NCBI GenBank assembly: GCA_028554795.2
Contig: CM068842.1
Location: 56,069,360-56,133,359 of the forward strand
Length of the DNA stretch: 64,000 nucleotides
Source: Sinohyriopsis cumingii
Lineage: Eukaryota > Mollusca > Bivalvia > Unionida > Unionidae
Direction of reading: 5' to 3'
A program made the position numbers and the translations under genes. Positions 47,196 to 59,689 of the stretch are shown here, piece after piece (position 1 is the stretch's first letter; every line of letters starts with the position of its first letter). The notes under the pieces were generated by a model. It was not told where the DNA came from. It did no database searches and was given only the letters and a program-made list of their open reading frames with translations.

Positions 47196-47882
47196 CAATT
47201 TCACTAGCATGTCATTACAGCAATGGTTTGTTACACCATCTCGTAATTATTGCTGTCATGTGTCAATTGATTTACCCAATTCTATCCAAGTTTACTGATC
47301 TATTCATAATGTTTAGAAAATATTTTAATAACAAAAATTCTGGATGAAAAAGTTAGTTTTTCCACCAATTTATTGACTTTCTTCTTCGTAGATATTTGAT
47401 GCATTTTCAAGTTGTGAATACTGGAAACATTACTGCCATCATGTACTTTCTATCAGTTATCTTTGCATTTCTGTCCACATTTTAATGTTTTTCCAACATC
47501 TGACATAGTATTACAAAAAGGCTGAACCATGTGAATGTCCTAAATGAAGTACTGACTATTATGTTGGCACCTTAATTTTTCTGGATTAAAATGATAAGCT
47601 TAAATACTGAACATTAATTTACAACTAAAAGATTGTTGTGACTATAGTTCCCAAGAAGGTTGTTCATACAAAATGCATGTGATCCTGCCATTGTAACTTT
47701 ACCTTATGCTGACTGGAAACCTAATTCTAACATGTCACTTACTGTCAGTAGTTCAGTTGCCATGAGGTTGTCTGGTCTCTAAGCATGAGGAAACTGAAGA
47801 TCCTGATGGATGCTAACCTAACCTTGCTTAAACTGGGGCTTAAACCTAGGACTGTAGTTGTGCAAAATGTTCTTCTACTCAC

Positions 47883-48025
47883 CTGACCCTGGGGGCTGGG
47901 CATCTGAAGTGCTGAAGACATCAATCTGTGGCTGGAAGATAGAGATGTAGACCTCTGCTTGAGATCTGTTCAGGAAGACACCTTCATGGAGGGATGCCAT
48001 CGGAAACTCACAGAAACTGGACATC
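47883..48025 (-). CDS. Host gene exon 4 (unrecognised protein)
   Basis: This 143-bp exon has acceptor 'tgttctacag' and donor 'GTGAGTAG'. One base completes the Ala codon of exon 3, 47 codons follow, and it ends one base into a Val codon completed by exon 5. It encodes MSSFCEFPMASLHEGVFLNR then SQAEVYISIFQPQIDVFSTS and DAQPPGS. The internal Met is not proposed as a start, because phase continues from exon 3. The beta-like EVYISIFQPQIDVF could be part of a C2- or Ig-like fold; this is only a guess. Confidence 0.88.
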
Positions 48026-48359
48026 CTGTAGAACATAAGGAAATATGATTAAACCAGATACAGGAAGTTTTTTTTTTATACCTGTTTTGGAAATTATAAA
48101 TTTCATCAAACATCTCTCCCAAAGGCAAACTGCTTTGGCCATGTATTTATTACATGGGAAGTGTAAGGATTTATTTGATCACATCAGTATGATTCATTGC
48201 AACAGCAGATATTTTATTCCTGGGTACAAATGGTTAAAAGAGTCTATAGAAACAGAAACTCCTTTATTTGCAATTCAAATGCCTAAAATTCAAAGTATAG
48301 TTAAGATAATAAGCAATAAGGAATTTGTTATCTCTGTTTATCTCTTTCTATGTTCTTTA

Positions 48360-48546
48360 ACATTAGTCCTGTTGTTGTTGTTGCTGTAGGGTTTAACGCT
48401 ATTTTTCAGCACAAGATAGGCTATACATGGCGGCCAGTATTAATGGTGGAGGAAGAACCCGGGATAACCCTGGAAACAACCACCAACCCACGAGAAGCTA
48501 CTGTCAAGCTTTCTCACATACCAACATAGGCCGACATTAGTCCTGT
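48360..48546 (-). repeat. tRNA-derived SINE, family S2, 5'-truncated, with perfect target duplication
   Basis: The inverted SINE body at 48,373-48,533 ('tgtagggtttaacgctattt', 'ggtggaggaagaacccggga') is flanked by perfect 13-bp repeats ACATTAGTCCTGT (48,360-48,372 and 48,534-48,546). The tRNA head is missing. A perfect duplication suggests fairly recent insertion. Confidence 0.93.
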
Positions 48547-48630
48547 AAAAGTGCATTCTGACTCACTCTTTCAAGAATATGACAGTGACATATATCCAAG
48601 TTACCATGTACTTTTTATATTAGGATACAT

Positions 48631-48930
48631 ACTTCATATGGCTAGTGGTGTGTTCCATGCTGATTGGTTAATGGCCTTGTAAATCAATAGCTTGCCAAAG
48701 GGTCAGCTGATGAAAAAGATGTGGATCCACACTTCACATGGCTAGTAATTTGTTCCATGCTGATTGGTTGGTGGCCTTGTCAATCACTTGCTTGACAAAG
48801 GGTCAGTTGATGAAAGAGATGTGAATTCACACTTCACATGGCTAGTAATGTGTTCCATGCTGATTGGTTGGTGGCCTTGTCAGTCACTAGCTTGACAAAA
48901 GGTCAATTGATGACACAGAAGATGATGCAC
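48631..48930. repeat. 100-bp tandem repeat, three copies
   Basis: Units start at 48,631, 48,731 and 48,831 with 'acttcacatggctagtaatg', then 'tgttccatgctgattggttg' and 'gacaaagggtcagttgatga'. Confidence 0.95.
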
Positions 48931-49660
48931 ACTTTCTGAATTGTTCCAGGTGATCAAATTTCAAAGATGGCACATTAGTGCCCAAGGTATGTAAGTTTTT
49001 GGATAAGACATTTTAGAAACTTTTCTTATGTGATTCCATCAGACAGTAAAAAATCAAACTATTTACACAGTCATAATGAGCATAAGTGTACATGAGGTTG
49101 TCTGGTTGTTTGTGGAATAAGAAACATATGAAACATTTTTTACAAAAAAAACCTGCTATCTCATCTGCTTTTGGAGAAAGTAATCTAAGAACCAAATATA
49201 CAACATGACAAATAAAAAGAAACCAATATTCTTAATTCCGTACTAACAATAGGTGACAGTGTCTGAGTGTAAATACAGGTCGTAGTTATCCTTAAGTTGC
49301 AACTACACATAAAGTTTGAAAAATGTTGGTCTGAATGTCTCAAAGACATAGCTGATTGGCTGGTTAGTTGGATGGCTGATTTTTAACAGCATTTAAGCAC
49401 ATAATTGGTTACTTCATGTTGAGGAAATGGGAATTTACTGCCTTTCTCAAGTATTCACCAAGACAACAGACCCAGGCTGGTCAAAGATAGCTGATTTATT
49501 GCTACAAAAAACTTATAAATGAGCTTATGCATATGTATATAAAGGCTTAAATGTTTGAAGATACCATGGGTCAAATATATCAATATTCAAAACACTATAT
49601 CCCGTCTCAAATGATAAACAAAAGTCCCAATAAGGGATATTTTACCACCCACATAAAATT
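48931..49660. other. Intronic sequence, nothing recognised
   Basis: No supported feature. Confidence 0.4.
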
Positions 49661-49664
49661 GAGA

Positions 49665-50860
49665 TGAACTTTTTAACTGCTGAGTTTTGAAATCATCTCT
49701 GATATTTTTGAGCAATAAGATTTTAAAATTACCCACTTCTACAGCCATACTGGATGTGAAATTGGCACCATTTTCATTCAGGACAAATTAAATATCATTA
49801 GATGATTTTTGGTGAAAACCCGATGCCAATATAATATCCAGTCAGGAGATTAAATGACAAGATTTTCAGCATGTTCATTGTGGCAGCCATAATGGATGTC
49901 TGTGGAGCACCATTATCATTTAAGACAAACTAGATATCATAAGAAGGATTTTGGTGATATGATTTTCAGTTCTGGAGGAGTAGTGACAAGATTTGTAAGA
50001 TGGCTATCATTGTGTCCATAATGGATACAAGACTGACTGTAATCATTTTCATTCAGTACCAACCGGATATCATAAAAAGTCTTCTGGTGAAACCCTCATG
50101 TCAATATGACTTTCCATTTAGGATGAGTAGTGACAACAAGACTTTTAAGATGGTGCCAACTGTAGTCATATATCCAACCAAATTATGGCCGTTTCCTTTA
50201 TAACCAACTAGACATCATAGAAAGACTTTTAGAGAAAACCCCATGTTGATATGACCAACTGTTCAAGAGAAATAGTAATAACAAGATTTCCATATTGGAT
50301 TTCTAAGCAGAATAATTTTTATTTGGGATAAACTAAACAGCAAATGAAATCTTCAGGTGAAAACCCATGTCAACATGACTTTCCATTCTGAAGTAGCAAT
50401 AACAAGATTTTCAAGATGGCTGCTATGGCAGCCATATCAGATGTCAAACTGACAGTTTTATTTAGGACCAACTCAACAGCAAGAAGTCTTTCAGTGAAAA
50501 CCCCAATGTTGATTTGACCATCTATTGAGGACATGCATCACTAACAAGATTTCCAAGATGGCTGCTGTGGCAGCAATATTGGATGTCTGAGCAGTACCAT
50601 TTTCATTTAGGACCACCTAGACCGTGGGATGAATGTTTATGTCAAGTTTTCTTAGTAGACTAAGAGGAGAAAGAACCTAATGGCCAGACAAACCAATAGT
50701 TATATGTTTGTGATGACTGTTTATACTGTATATAGTTTCACACAGTTGTCTTGGTAGACTAGAAGGAGTAAGAACCTTATGACAATAGACAGACAAACCA
50801 ATAGTTATAAATTTGGGCACTAGTAGGATGGATCTTCATGACTGTGACACCATATTCAAT
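49665..50860 (+). repeat. R1 dispersed repeat with head, ~8 core units and tail
   Basis: The head is 'tttttaactgctgagttttg' and 'atctctgatatttttgagca', core units carry 'caagatggctgctatggcag', and the tail is 'gtgggatgaatgtttatgtc'. It has a different end ('agacaaaccaatagttat' twice) from other copies. Confidence 0.75.
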
Positions 50861-51049
50861 GGATTCCTTTCTAGCCTAAACAGCAAACCATATGTGAATT
50901 TCACTGAAGAAAAAAAAAGCAGAGTAAAAAGAAATCTATATTTGGCTCATTATAACCCTGACCTTCCCACTGTGTAACCAAAATCATGCAATTCTTTTCC
51001 TCCACATATCAATTAACCCTCCTCAATCTTCAGTGCCATCATGTGTAAT

Positions 51050-51870
51050 TGAAGTTACTCTCAAGAAACCATTTTATTAGTTTTGTGTCAGTGGCCATGT
51101 CCATGGACCTTTTGATCCAAAAGTCAGCATTATCCTTTTTGCTCCATGTGCAAACCAGAAACAAAATTTGGTCAATGTATGTGATTTTGAATGAAGCTTA
51201 ATATGAAGAAACTATTGTCTTCTTAACAAACTTACCGTAACTTTGAATTGTAATCTACCTACAAAGTTTGGACAAAGAAACTTACTCTAGAACAGAAGTT
51301 ATCGTGCAGAATCTGTTTTTTATTGAGTCACATTAAACTTGACCTTTGACCATTTAACCTAACAAAGAATTGGCTTATTTCTTACCCAAAGTGCAAGCCT
51401 TCAAAATTTAGTCAAGATATGTGGTCAAAAGCTAAAGTTACCACGTGAAAAACACTTGTCTTCTTTCTCTCATAGTGCCCATAACCTTTTATTATTGGAC
51501 AGGAAATCAGCAGGCATCTTTCCAAAGTGTAAGACATCCACAAACTGTGGTGAACATATATGGTGGAGAACTAAAGTTTTTCTGTAAAAACTAGTTTTCA
51601 TCATTCAGCCTGTGACCAATTCCTTTATCCCAAAATCAACAAGCTTCTTTCTTACCCAAGTGTCAGCCATCAAAAGAGTATGTTCCAGGTCAGTAATGTA
51701 GACCTAATGTCATTAAGCTGACAAACATTTTTCTTTTTCCAATAACAATGACCTTAAGCCTTGATCCCAATATCTACAGGCTTCTTTCACAGCCGAAGTG
51801 CACGCCACCTCAAAATTTGGTAGCGGCAAAGGTAATAACTAAACTTATTGTGTGGAAATGAAGAAAGGTA
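51050..51870. repeat. R2 dispersed repeat, about six units
   Basis: Units carry 'aacttgacctttgaccattt', 'ttcttacccaagtgtcagcc' and 'ccccaatatctacaggcttc'-like words at ~110-130-bp spacing. The array stops about 110 bp before exon 3. Confidence 0.7.
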
Positions 51871-51981
51871 ACAGATGGATAAATATGCAAATATGCAGAT
51901 GTACAAAAAGACTTCTGGAAGTCAAATATACAAGCAGCCTTTCTTAAGTTATATAAACAATATAAATATGCAGAAACTTAC

Positions 51982-52082
51982 GCCTCTTCCTTTATGTCTG
52001 AAACCACTTGAACAAAATTCAGTCCATACTGCTTTTCTCCCCGTACAAAGGAAGGAGTTTCAGGGTCCAGTTGGAAAATACA
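51982..52082 (-). CDS. Host gene exon 3 (unrecognised protein)
   Basis: This 101-bp exon has acceptor 'cctttttcag' and consensus donor 'GTAAGT'. It starts in phase 0, continuing exon 2, and ends two bases into an Ala codon completed by exon 4. It encodes CIFQLDPETPSFVRGEKQYG then LNFVQVVSDIKEEA. Charged and aromatic residues are well mixed, as in a folded domain. Intron to exon 2 is 651 bp. Confidence 0.88.
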
Positions 52083-52733
52083 CTGAAAAAGGAATTATGT
52101 CTCATTTCCATAAATCAGCTAGTAACTTTTTAATTTCTTTAATCATCTCATTAAGGTTTAATGTAGATATTTTTATTATGTCTTCAGTATTGGTCAAAGC
52201 ATATTTGTCCCGTGTTTAAATGTGAAATCTGCATCAATCTGATCAAACTTCCAATCTGCCACGCGTGCAACGACTGTGATTCAAAAAGTTGTGTTTAACT
52301 AGTTTTTAAATCACTGGCTCAAAAACATGATTATGTTACAGAAAGTAATTTAGTGAAAAAGAGGTATTTAAGATAAATTATTCTTCTATGCACAAAAGTT
52401 AGAACACTTCTACTGGAAACATTTAATAATAATTAGATATTATTAATACATTGTGGAATCTTCCAGGTTCTAAAATGTGTGTTTGGTGATGATGCTATTT
52501 CTTGTATGTAGAAGATTTGTCCCAGGATTACTTGTTCTTGGGGACACAACTATTGAAGTAGCTACAGTAACTATTGTTACTTTAGCTGTAGTGCACATAA
52601 TATTTATTACTTTCAAAATTAACATTACAATTAATTATCCATTTGTTAATAAAAGCATAAATTGGACATTATCTGTCAATTAAAGAAATACTGTTGATGA
52701 ATGTCCTATTTTTGGACTAAAATTCTGACTCAC

Positions 52734-52793
52734 CTCAACATATATGTACTTGTTTCCAATCACAGCATCACTCATTTTCTGCAGGAAATTGCC
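52734..52793 (-). CDS. Host gene exon 2 (unrecognised protein)
   Basis: This exon is 60 bp, exactly 20 codons, with acceptor 'tgttatag' and donor 'GTGAGT'. It is phase 0 at both ends. It encodes GNFLQKMSDAVIGNKYIYVE. It joins exon 3 in frame, and exon 1 also ends in phase 0. The 8.7-kb gap to exon 1 could hide further exons, so direct joining of 1 to 2 is not proven. Confidence 0.82.
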
Positions 52794-53408
52794 CTATAAC
52801 AGAAAATTACTGTTACTTCTTGATTTGGAATGTATGTAATGCTTATCCTTTGGTCATCTTGAGAGAGTATAAAAAACTGCAATTTTTTAAATTTATTATT
52901 GCCATTTGAAGCACTTTCATAAAACAAAATAATAAAAATACCAGCACTATACTAAGTGATCTGAGTCATTAATTACAGATTATTAACTATAATAATTAGC
53001 TGTACAAATAATAATTAATTGCATTTATCATTGATAACTGATAAATAAGCATCACAGATGACACAAATAAAATCACAAAAGCCATTATGTTCAATCTAGA
53101 CCATGAGACTCCAAAACCCAAACAAATTTCTAAAATGACAATAAATTTACTAAAACTGCAAAGCATTTGTTAAACAAGAGCACCTTTAAAGGAATTTGTA
53201 GGCCTGTGACCAAAACAAATTTCCAGGAGAATTACATTCTTCTTAAATCCTGAGTATTACAACCATCTCTGATATTCTTGTGAAATGTGAATATACCAAA
53301 GTTGCTAAAACAAAAATATTTTCTTACATGTCTATGTAAAAATTTTCACAAGATACCTGTAAGTGCAATACAAAGATTACTATAATGGCCTTTGATCTTG
53401 AACCTGAT

Positions 53409-53522
53409 ATCATGGACAAAAAATCACTGTGATATCATGGACAGAAAATCACTGTGATATCATGAACAGAAAATCACTGTGATATTATGAACAGAAAATC
53501 ACTGTGATATCATGGACAGACA
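53409..53522. repeat. Minisatellite, 25-bp unit
   Basis: About four and a half copies of 'gatatcatggacagaaaatc' plus 'actgt'. Confidence 0.95.
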
Positions 53523-53664
53523 TTCAATGAACTGCATTGTTCAAGGTATTCTTCTAATATATCCATCTACAGAGTTTGATAAAAATCCATTCATACTTGT
53601 CTGTGTTATCATGCTCACAATTACGTACAGATAAATATCTGGATCAAGACTTATGACCTTAAAA

Positions 53665-53930
53665 TCAGTGTGAGAATTCTGGCTATAACACTGTTCAATG
53701 GAATATAGATGTTAATATCAGTGTGAGATATTGGGCTATGACACTGTTCAGTGAAATGTAGATGATAAAATCAGTGTGAGATGTTGGGCTATGACATTGT
53801 TCAGTGGAATATAGATGTTAAAATTTGTGTGAGAGTTGGGCTATGACACCGTTCAATGGAATGTAGATGTTAAATTCAGTGTGATAATTGGGCTATGACA
53901 CTGTTCAGTGGAATGTTACTAAATACAAAC
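53665..53930. repeat. Minisatellite, ~55-bp unit
   Basis: About five copies with 'tcagtgtgagatattgggct' followed by 'atgacactgttcagtggaat'. Confidence 0.92.
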
Positions 53931-54054
53931 ATTACTCAAAATTAATTTGTATATGAACAAGTCACTGTGTGTATTAGCTCAATGAAGTAAAAAAAATGCC
54001 AGCAGTGACCTTTGGCTTCTCCCCATTGTCAATATAGGTCTGGTTTTCAAAACT

Positions 54055-54170
54055 CCTTCACAAAAAAGTGGATATGATAGTTGTCAGATTAGTACCAATT
54101 TCACTAAGAACCAATTAAATATTGGAAGAAGTGTTTTAGTGAAAACCCATGTCAATGCCACCATTTGTGC
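54055..54170 (+). repeat. R1 single core unit
   Basis: Carries 'gttgtcagattagtaccaat' and 'ttttagtgaaaacccatgtc'; diverged. Confidence 0.45.
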
Positions 54171-54219
54171 ATGATTTCTTGATTCAGTTTAAAATATTTT
54201 CACCACTTTTCCCTTGGGA

Positions 54220-55320
54220 CAGATGCAAAATTTAGTCATATCACAGCCGTACTATCTGATTTTTTTAAACTTATAATGACAGTGACCTGAAACCTGTAGA
54301 CCCACAAATCCTCTAATTTCTCTATTACTTGAAATGCATTGTATCCACAATGTTTGCAAGTTCAATACCTTCCCAGGCTAACACAGGTCAGCTGCCTCAG
54401 CGTGTCCTTGGGAAAGGCACTTAGCGCACATTTTCTCAGCAATAATGTTAACATGTGCAAAAGACATTTATATTTAAACCATGACCTCTGACCTTGTGCT
54501 CACCCAACCAATAGGTCCCTAACATGTCTTAAGAATGTACCCAACACAACTTTGGCCAAGACACAAAAAATTGTAGCTAACAAAAAATGTCTTCTTTCAG
54601 TCAACAAAATCTTAGCCATTTAATTTTTTACCCTAAAATCAACTGAATATTTTTAAACATATATGTAAGAAATCTACAAACTGTGGTCTAGTTCTGTGAT
54701 GTAGAACTAAAGTTATTTTATACAAATTAATTTTCTTCTTTTGGTCACAGTGGCCTTAACTTTGATATAAAAATCAATAGGCTTTTTTTGTATCTTAAGT
54801 ACAAGCTATCTATACAATTTGGTCCAGGTATGTGCTGTAGAACTAATGTTATTGTGAAAACAACAGTGGTCTTCTTTCAGTCAGAGTGACCTTGACCTTT
54901 CACTGTTTAACCCCCAAACTGATATGCTGCTTCCTTACCCCAAGTGTGTGACATCTATAAAGAAGTTATAACTGCAGTTACTGGACCACATGAGCTATTT
55001 TGTTAAAACCATTTTACATTTTGCAAAGTATCCATTATCTTTTGACCCCCAAATATATAGGTTCTTCCCTATATCAAGTATAAGTCAACCATCAAGACTG
55101 GTTAATGTAGAGTGTAGAAGAGCTTAAGCTTTGATACAGAAACTATACTTTTCAATCAGTGACTCTGGCCATTGGACCCAGAAATTGATTGATGGTGAAC
55201 AAGTCAAGTTACTGAGTGGAAACGAAAGTTGTAACAGATAGCTAGACTGATGGATGGACAGTATCAAAACATAACACAGTTTGCCTTATGACAAGCATAT
55301 CAGAATTAGACCTCAAATTC
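54220..55320. repeat. R2 dispersed repeat, about eight units, with a SINE fragment
   Basis: Units carry 'cagtgaccttgacc'-like, 'ttctttcagtcagagtgacc' and 'caatttggtccaggtatgtg' words. At 54,360-54,440 a fragment has 'gtgtccttgggaaaggcact' followed by 'tagcgc', a SINE-body motif. Confidence 0.7.
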
Positions 55321-55947
55321 ATTTATTTTTTGTAGATATCAATTTCTGAAGTTTTTTTTTTAAAGAAAAAGTTTTTTATCAGTAGTGAAATTTATGGATT
55401 GGGTAAGAGGTTCCATTGTATTCATACAAGAATCATCATTCACTGGGTCTTTAAACTTGTACATGACAAATAGATGTGAATGAACAGTAATTGTGCATTG
55501 AAAGATGGGCATCCAAATAATGTTTTTTTTCTTCTGAAAATGGCAAGAAAAAATATTATACGGTCATGATTTTAAAAAAACTATAACAAAACTGTGCAAG
55601 AATTTCTATCAGATAGGTTAAAGTTGATTTTAAAAAATGTAAGTAATTTGCCCAAAAATGTCACATGTTAAAACACAAGGACATACATTGATCTAGATAT
55701 ACAGAATGCTATGTTCAATGGTGACACTAATGATGGGTAACTGAGAATCTTATGTATGTAATTTCAATTGTATGTAAGTTTGAAGTATGACTGTGTTATA
55801 TCTGTTGCACTTACATACAATTCTGCCAGTAATATACTGTGCATTCATTTTTATTAAATGGAGTAGGGTATCAACTGTCATAAATTTTCAGATTTCTACA
55901 AAGCCACAAATTTCAAGACATACCTTAAGACCCAAGTAACAATGAAG

Positions 55948-56207
55948 GTAGGGGCCCTGAGTGGCAGAGTAGTCTAAAGCGCTCTCTGTTACGGATCACT
56001 GCCATCTCACCTGTCTGCGTGAGTTCGAGTCTTGGATTCAGGTAATGTGGGTATGTGAGAAAGCTTGCCAGTAGCTTCTCGTGGGTCAGTGGTTCTTTCC
56101 GGGGTTTTCCCGGGTTCTTCCTCCACCATTAATACTGGCCGCCTTGTATGGCCAATCGTGTGCTGAAAAATGGCATTAAACCCTACAACAACAACAAATA
56201 CAACAAC
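55948..56207 (+). repeat. tRNA-derived SINE, family S2, full length
   Basis: The head has an A box (TGGCAGAGTAG) and a B box (GAGTTCGAGTC). The body carries 'agcttctcgtgggtcagtgg' and 'ctccaccattaatactggcc', and the end is 'aaaccctacaacaacaacaa' with a CAA-rich tail. It is flanked by AACAATGAAG at 55,938-55,947 and 56,208-56,217. This is the best reference copy of S2 in the window. Confidence 0.94.
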
Positions 56208-56219
56208 AACAATGAAGAT

Positions 56220-57255
56220 AACTGGACCAGATACAGATCTTTAAATATAAGTACTTATGGAAAATTGCATTTATGGCAAAACAAGAAAAAATGATTCTCT
56301 GAAAGTCAAATTCACACACTGCTGACAACTATTTATGTGTAAGCCACTAGCAATGTCTTTGCCATCCCTCCATCAACATGCTATTGTTTTATTTAATGCC
56401 ATACCTCCCTCAGCATGCAAAATTGGTATTTGCTGTCTGCCTTTTGTGAGCACTTTAAGTTTTTAAGCTGTGTCTTTGTTCAATATATGTAAAATGTTTG
56501 CTGAAACATCCTTAACGATCACAAGGATATTGTTTTGTACTACTACATATATGTACATGATTGAAAAACCAATAATGCAATCAGTTGTTCTGCCATGATT
56601 TGTACATATGATGCTTTTGTAGGATCTACAATGACTAAGAAACTGTGCAGTGGGTTACAAGCTTAAAAACATAGTTTCTTTAAAATAAAATATTACTCAT
56701 CACATGTTCTGTTAATGAATGTCTATTTTAAAAGTAAATATTGTAGTTTAAGAAATATTTTGTCAGCAAATCTACCTGATATGTAATTTTGTTTCATGTA
56801 CAATACAATTGATTCTCTTTCAACTTTGATTCTTGCTAGTGATGCCATATTCAAGCCGTAAATCATCCATACTATGATGGATTGGTAGGAGATGGCTTAC
56901 ATACAAAAATTTACAAGACCTGCCCTGTCCAAGTGCTGCATCAATATTTACTAATGCTGGAAGGGTTGTCCATAACTAAGCTGGAGTTCAACCAAGCTCT
57001 TGCTATGTGGGTTTAATCCTCAATTATTCAAGTCTCACAGTTTTAGGATTGGGGCAACAATGGAGGGTGCTAGGCAGGGTCTATTAGACAGTCTTATTCA
57101 GGTCTTAGGTAGGTGGCTGTCAGATGTCTTTAAGAAATATATCCACCTGAGCAGTAGAATTTCGAGTTTTTAATTCAGTGCTGATTTCGGTATTTCTACA
57201 TATTTTCATAGTACTTTTTACTCTTTGGTTCTGCTTTCCAAATTGTTCTGCTTTC
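56220..57255. other. Intronic sequence with an R6 copy
   Basis: The only supported feature is the uninterrupted R6 copy near 56,625-56,760, the empty-site counterpart of 36.9-37.4 kb. Confidence 0.5.
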
Positions 57256-57257
57256 AG

Positions 57258-57800
57258 GTTTCATGGGTGCACAGACTGATACAGCCATCCACATCATATG
57301 GGCACTGCACTTCATATGGATTCCTTGGAGAGCACTTCACTTCATATGGGTTCATTGAAGACATGACCATCTTACAACAATTCTTCCACTGGTGTTCTGT
57401 GACATGGAATACAAGCATTTCTGGATATTGTGTGCACATTTCAGCAGTCTCTTTGGGTGCATAGACTGATAGAGCCATCCATATCATATGGCACTGCACT
57501 TCTTATGAGTTCATTGAAGATGTGGCTATCTTGCAACACTTCGATCTCTCACTGGCATTCTGTGACATGGAATACAAATGTTTCTGGATATTGTGTGCAC
57601 ATTTTGGCAGTCTCTTTGTGTGCACAGACCAATAGAGCCATCCACATCATACAGCACTGCTCTGCACATGAGTTCATTGAAGAGCACTTCATATGCGTTC
57701 ATTGAAGATGCGACTATCTTACAACACTTCAGTCTCACAATGGCATTTTGTGACGTGGAATACAAATGTTTCTGGGTATTGTGTGCCCCCTGACTTCAGA
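57258..57800. repeat. ~165-190-bp tandem repeat, three and a half copies
   Basis: Units start with 'gggtgcatagactgatagag', 'ccatccacatcatatgg' and include 'gttctgtgacatggaataca' and 'tttctggatattgtgtgcac'. Unit length varies through internal duplication of 'gagcacttcatatg'. Overlapping frames on both strands are artefacts. Confidence 0.9.
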
Positions 57801-57959
57801 ATTCATGCAATTTTGACACAACATGTGCAGGAGTTTGTGTTTTTTCTGTGTCTGATAATACTAGATCAGTGTACAGAATTGGCTTCAAGTGTCTGTTGAA
57901 TTTTTGGCAATGTCAGGCTCATTCATGCTCTTTACATGAACTCTAAAATGTTTTGATTT

Positions 57960-58450
57960 ATTTCATCACATGTTGTCACACCCTGCTGCAGCTGCAGTAC
58001 TCCACAATTAAGCTTTACCTTGCAAGAATTAGATTCCATTACCTACAGGCTGGTCATAGTAACCCTTTTCAGGAGTCCGACAGGTTACAGTGTCATGGGA
58101 TAAAAAGGAACACCATTTCATAGTAAGCCTTGTATGTCTTTTCCATATGAAGAGGAAATTCCATTGTATTTAGATATTAGCTGGAGCTCGCCTTTGTGAT
58201 CCATTGTTCCTCATGGACAATGGATGTGCCTTAAGTAGAACTACTATCCTTATAGCTACCATTGAGGCTGTTTTGCTCAGGTTAGGTTATGATTCACATC
58301 TCTATAATGGACCCACCTTCCACATTTGGGCAGCTACTAGTGCTGCTAAGGCTGGAATTCCAGACCATATGATCCAACCTTGGGTCCTCTAATGTATATT
58401 GTAGATATATTCAGGTGCACACTGCTAGAGTTAGCTTTGTGTAGAGGCAG
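57960..58450 (+). mobile_element. Tyrosine-recombinase element fossil (DIRS/Ngaro- or Crypton-like)
   Basis: Translated similarity shows the core-binding part of a tyrosine recombinase followed by the catalytic part, including an Ala/Thr-rich AATSAAKAGIPDHMIQ motif typical of these elements. It is broken, with several breaks, and old. No reverse transcriptase or gag-like part was seen next to it. Family is given as a group because no other part is left to decide. Confidence 0.75.
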
Positions 58451-58994
58451 ATGTCACGGCATGTGCCTCACTTGTCGGTTCACACTTGTGTCGATCAATG
58501 CACTATTCCACTTTTTTACTTAGTGATACCATCATACAAATTGGAACACTTCATAGACGTTGTATAGCTATGCCAGTCATTCATTTTCACATCCTTTGCT
58601 ACACTGTCATTTCAGCTGTATCTTCTATTAGTGGACATTTGAATTCCTAACTGGTTATCTAATACATATATCTAATATTGATACCTTTAAGCACACTAGG
58701 ATTATCATGTGGTTCAAAACCTAGTTGATGTATTTTCCATGTTATTGCATTCTCAATCATTATTATCTTTATCTATCCTTACATTCCTTAAATTGGGGAT
58801 CTTCATTACAGTCGCATTTTTCCATAATCACATGGCTCCCTTTACTTCGTCTGGGCCATTGCCAAGTTTCATGCATTCACAACTTTGCTTTTGAACCCCA
58901 ATTTGTGTCAGTACTTAAATGTACTCAACTATTATGCCCATATACTTTATACCCACTTCCGATGGTACAAGTATGGAGTATAGGCTGGTGTTTG

Positions 58995-59262
58995 TTATCA
59001 TAGCAATCCTCAGGATCAGACTTATCAAGTTTCGGTTATCAGTGTCCCTAATACCTCATATCAGCCACTTGCAGCTCCACATACAGGTATTGGACACTCT
59101 TCACAACCCTACAAACTCCCCCAAGTCTCTCTTCCTGAGGTATTCCTATAGAACAAATTCAGAGCTCGGCTGGTGCAGTGTGCTGTGAAAGGATTTGCCC
59201 CCATTATGCAAATGATTATTTATATTTACAATAAAGTTTATACTGAACCTATGTATTGCATG
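58995..59262 (+). repeat. ~265-bp direct repeat, copy 1
   Basis: Contains 'gcaatcctcaggatcagact', 'ccccaagtctctcttcctga' and 'gatttgcccccattatgc', ending near 'aataaagtttatactgaacc'. About 90 percent like 59,690-59,953 by eye. It lies downstream of the tyrosine-recombinase fossil. Confidence 0.9.
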
Positions 59263-59689
59263 TTTTTTAAATTACAATTTAATTGATAAAAAGTAGTTTA
59301 AGTTATACACAGTGCATCCTTCTCAGGCCCTTTGCTGGGCCCCTCTTTTACTACTATGGATTCTCTGCCCAGACATGATGTCATTGCAGCCAATATGTTA
59401 AAAAGCTTGTAACTAAATTTAGATATTTTGTCATGTTGAACCAGTTAGATGACTGAGTTGGAGCATGTGATCAAACATTGTGTCAGTTAGGGTGTTGTTC
59501 ATATAGCAAATGATACACCTGTAGAGATGCATTCCTTTCAGTGCCGATGCTGCATTTAATCTTGAACATTATTTGCAGAAAGAACCGCCTGCCTCCCCTT
59601 CTTCCACCATGTTGTTTATTTGAGACATTTCTTGCATAGCGTTCCAGCTGTCCTGGGGGCCCTCTGTCAAATCGACTAATGTTTATTAA

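Noticed and set aside
46339-47347. Several overlapping frames of 60-139 codons on both strands
   Set aside because: They run through the 37-bp minisatellite and shift frame with each unit. No protein signal.
55948-56035. A true tRNA gene
   Set aside because: A and B boxes are present, but the sequence is the head of a SINE with target duplication and does not fold as a clean cloverleaf.
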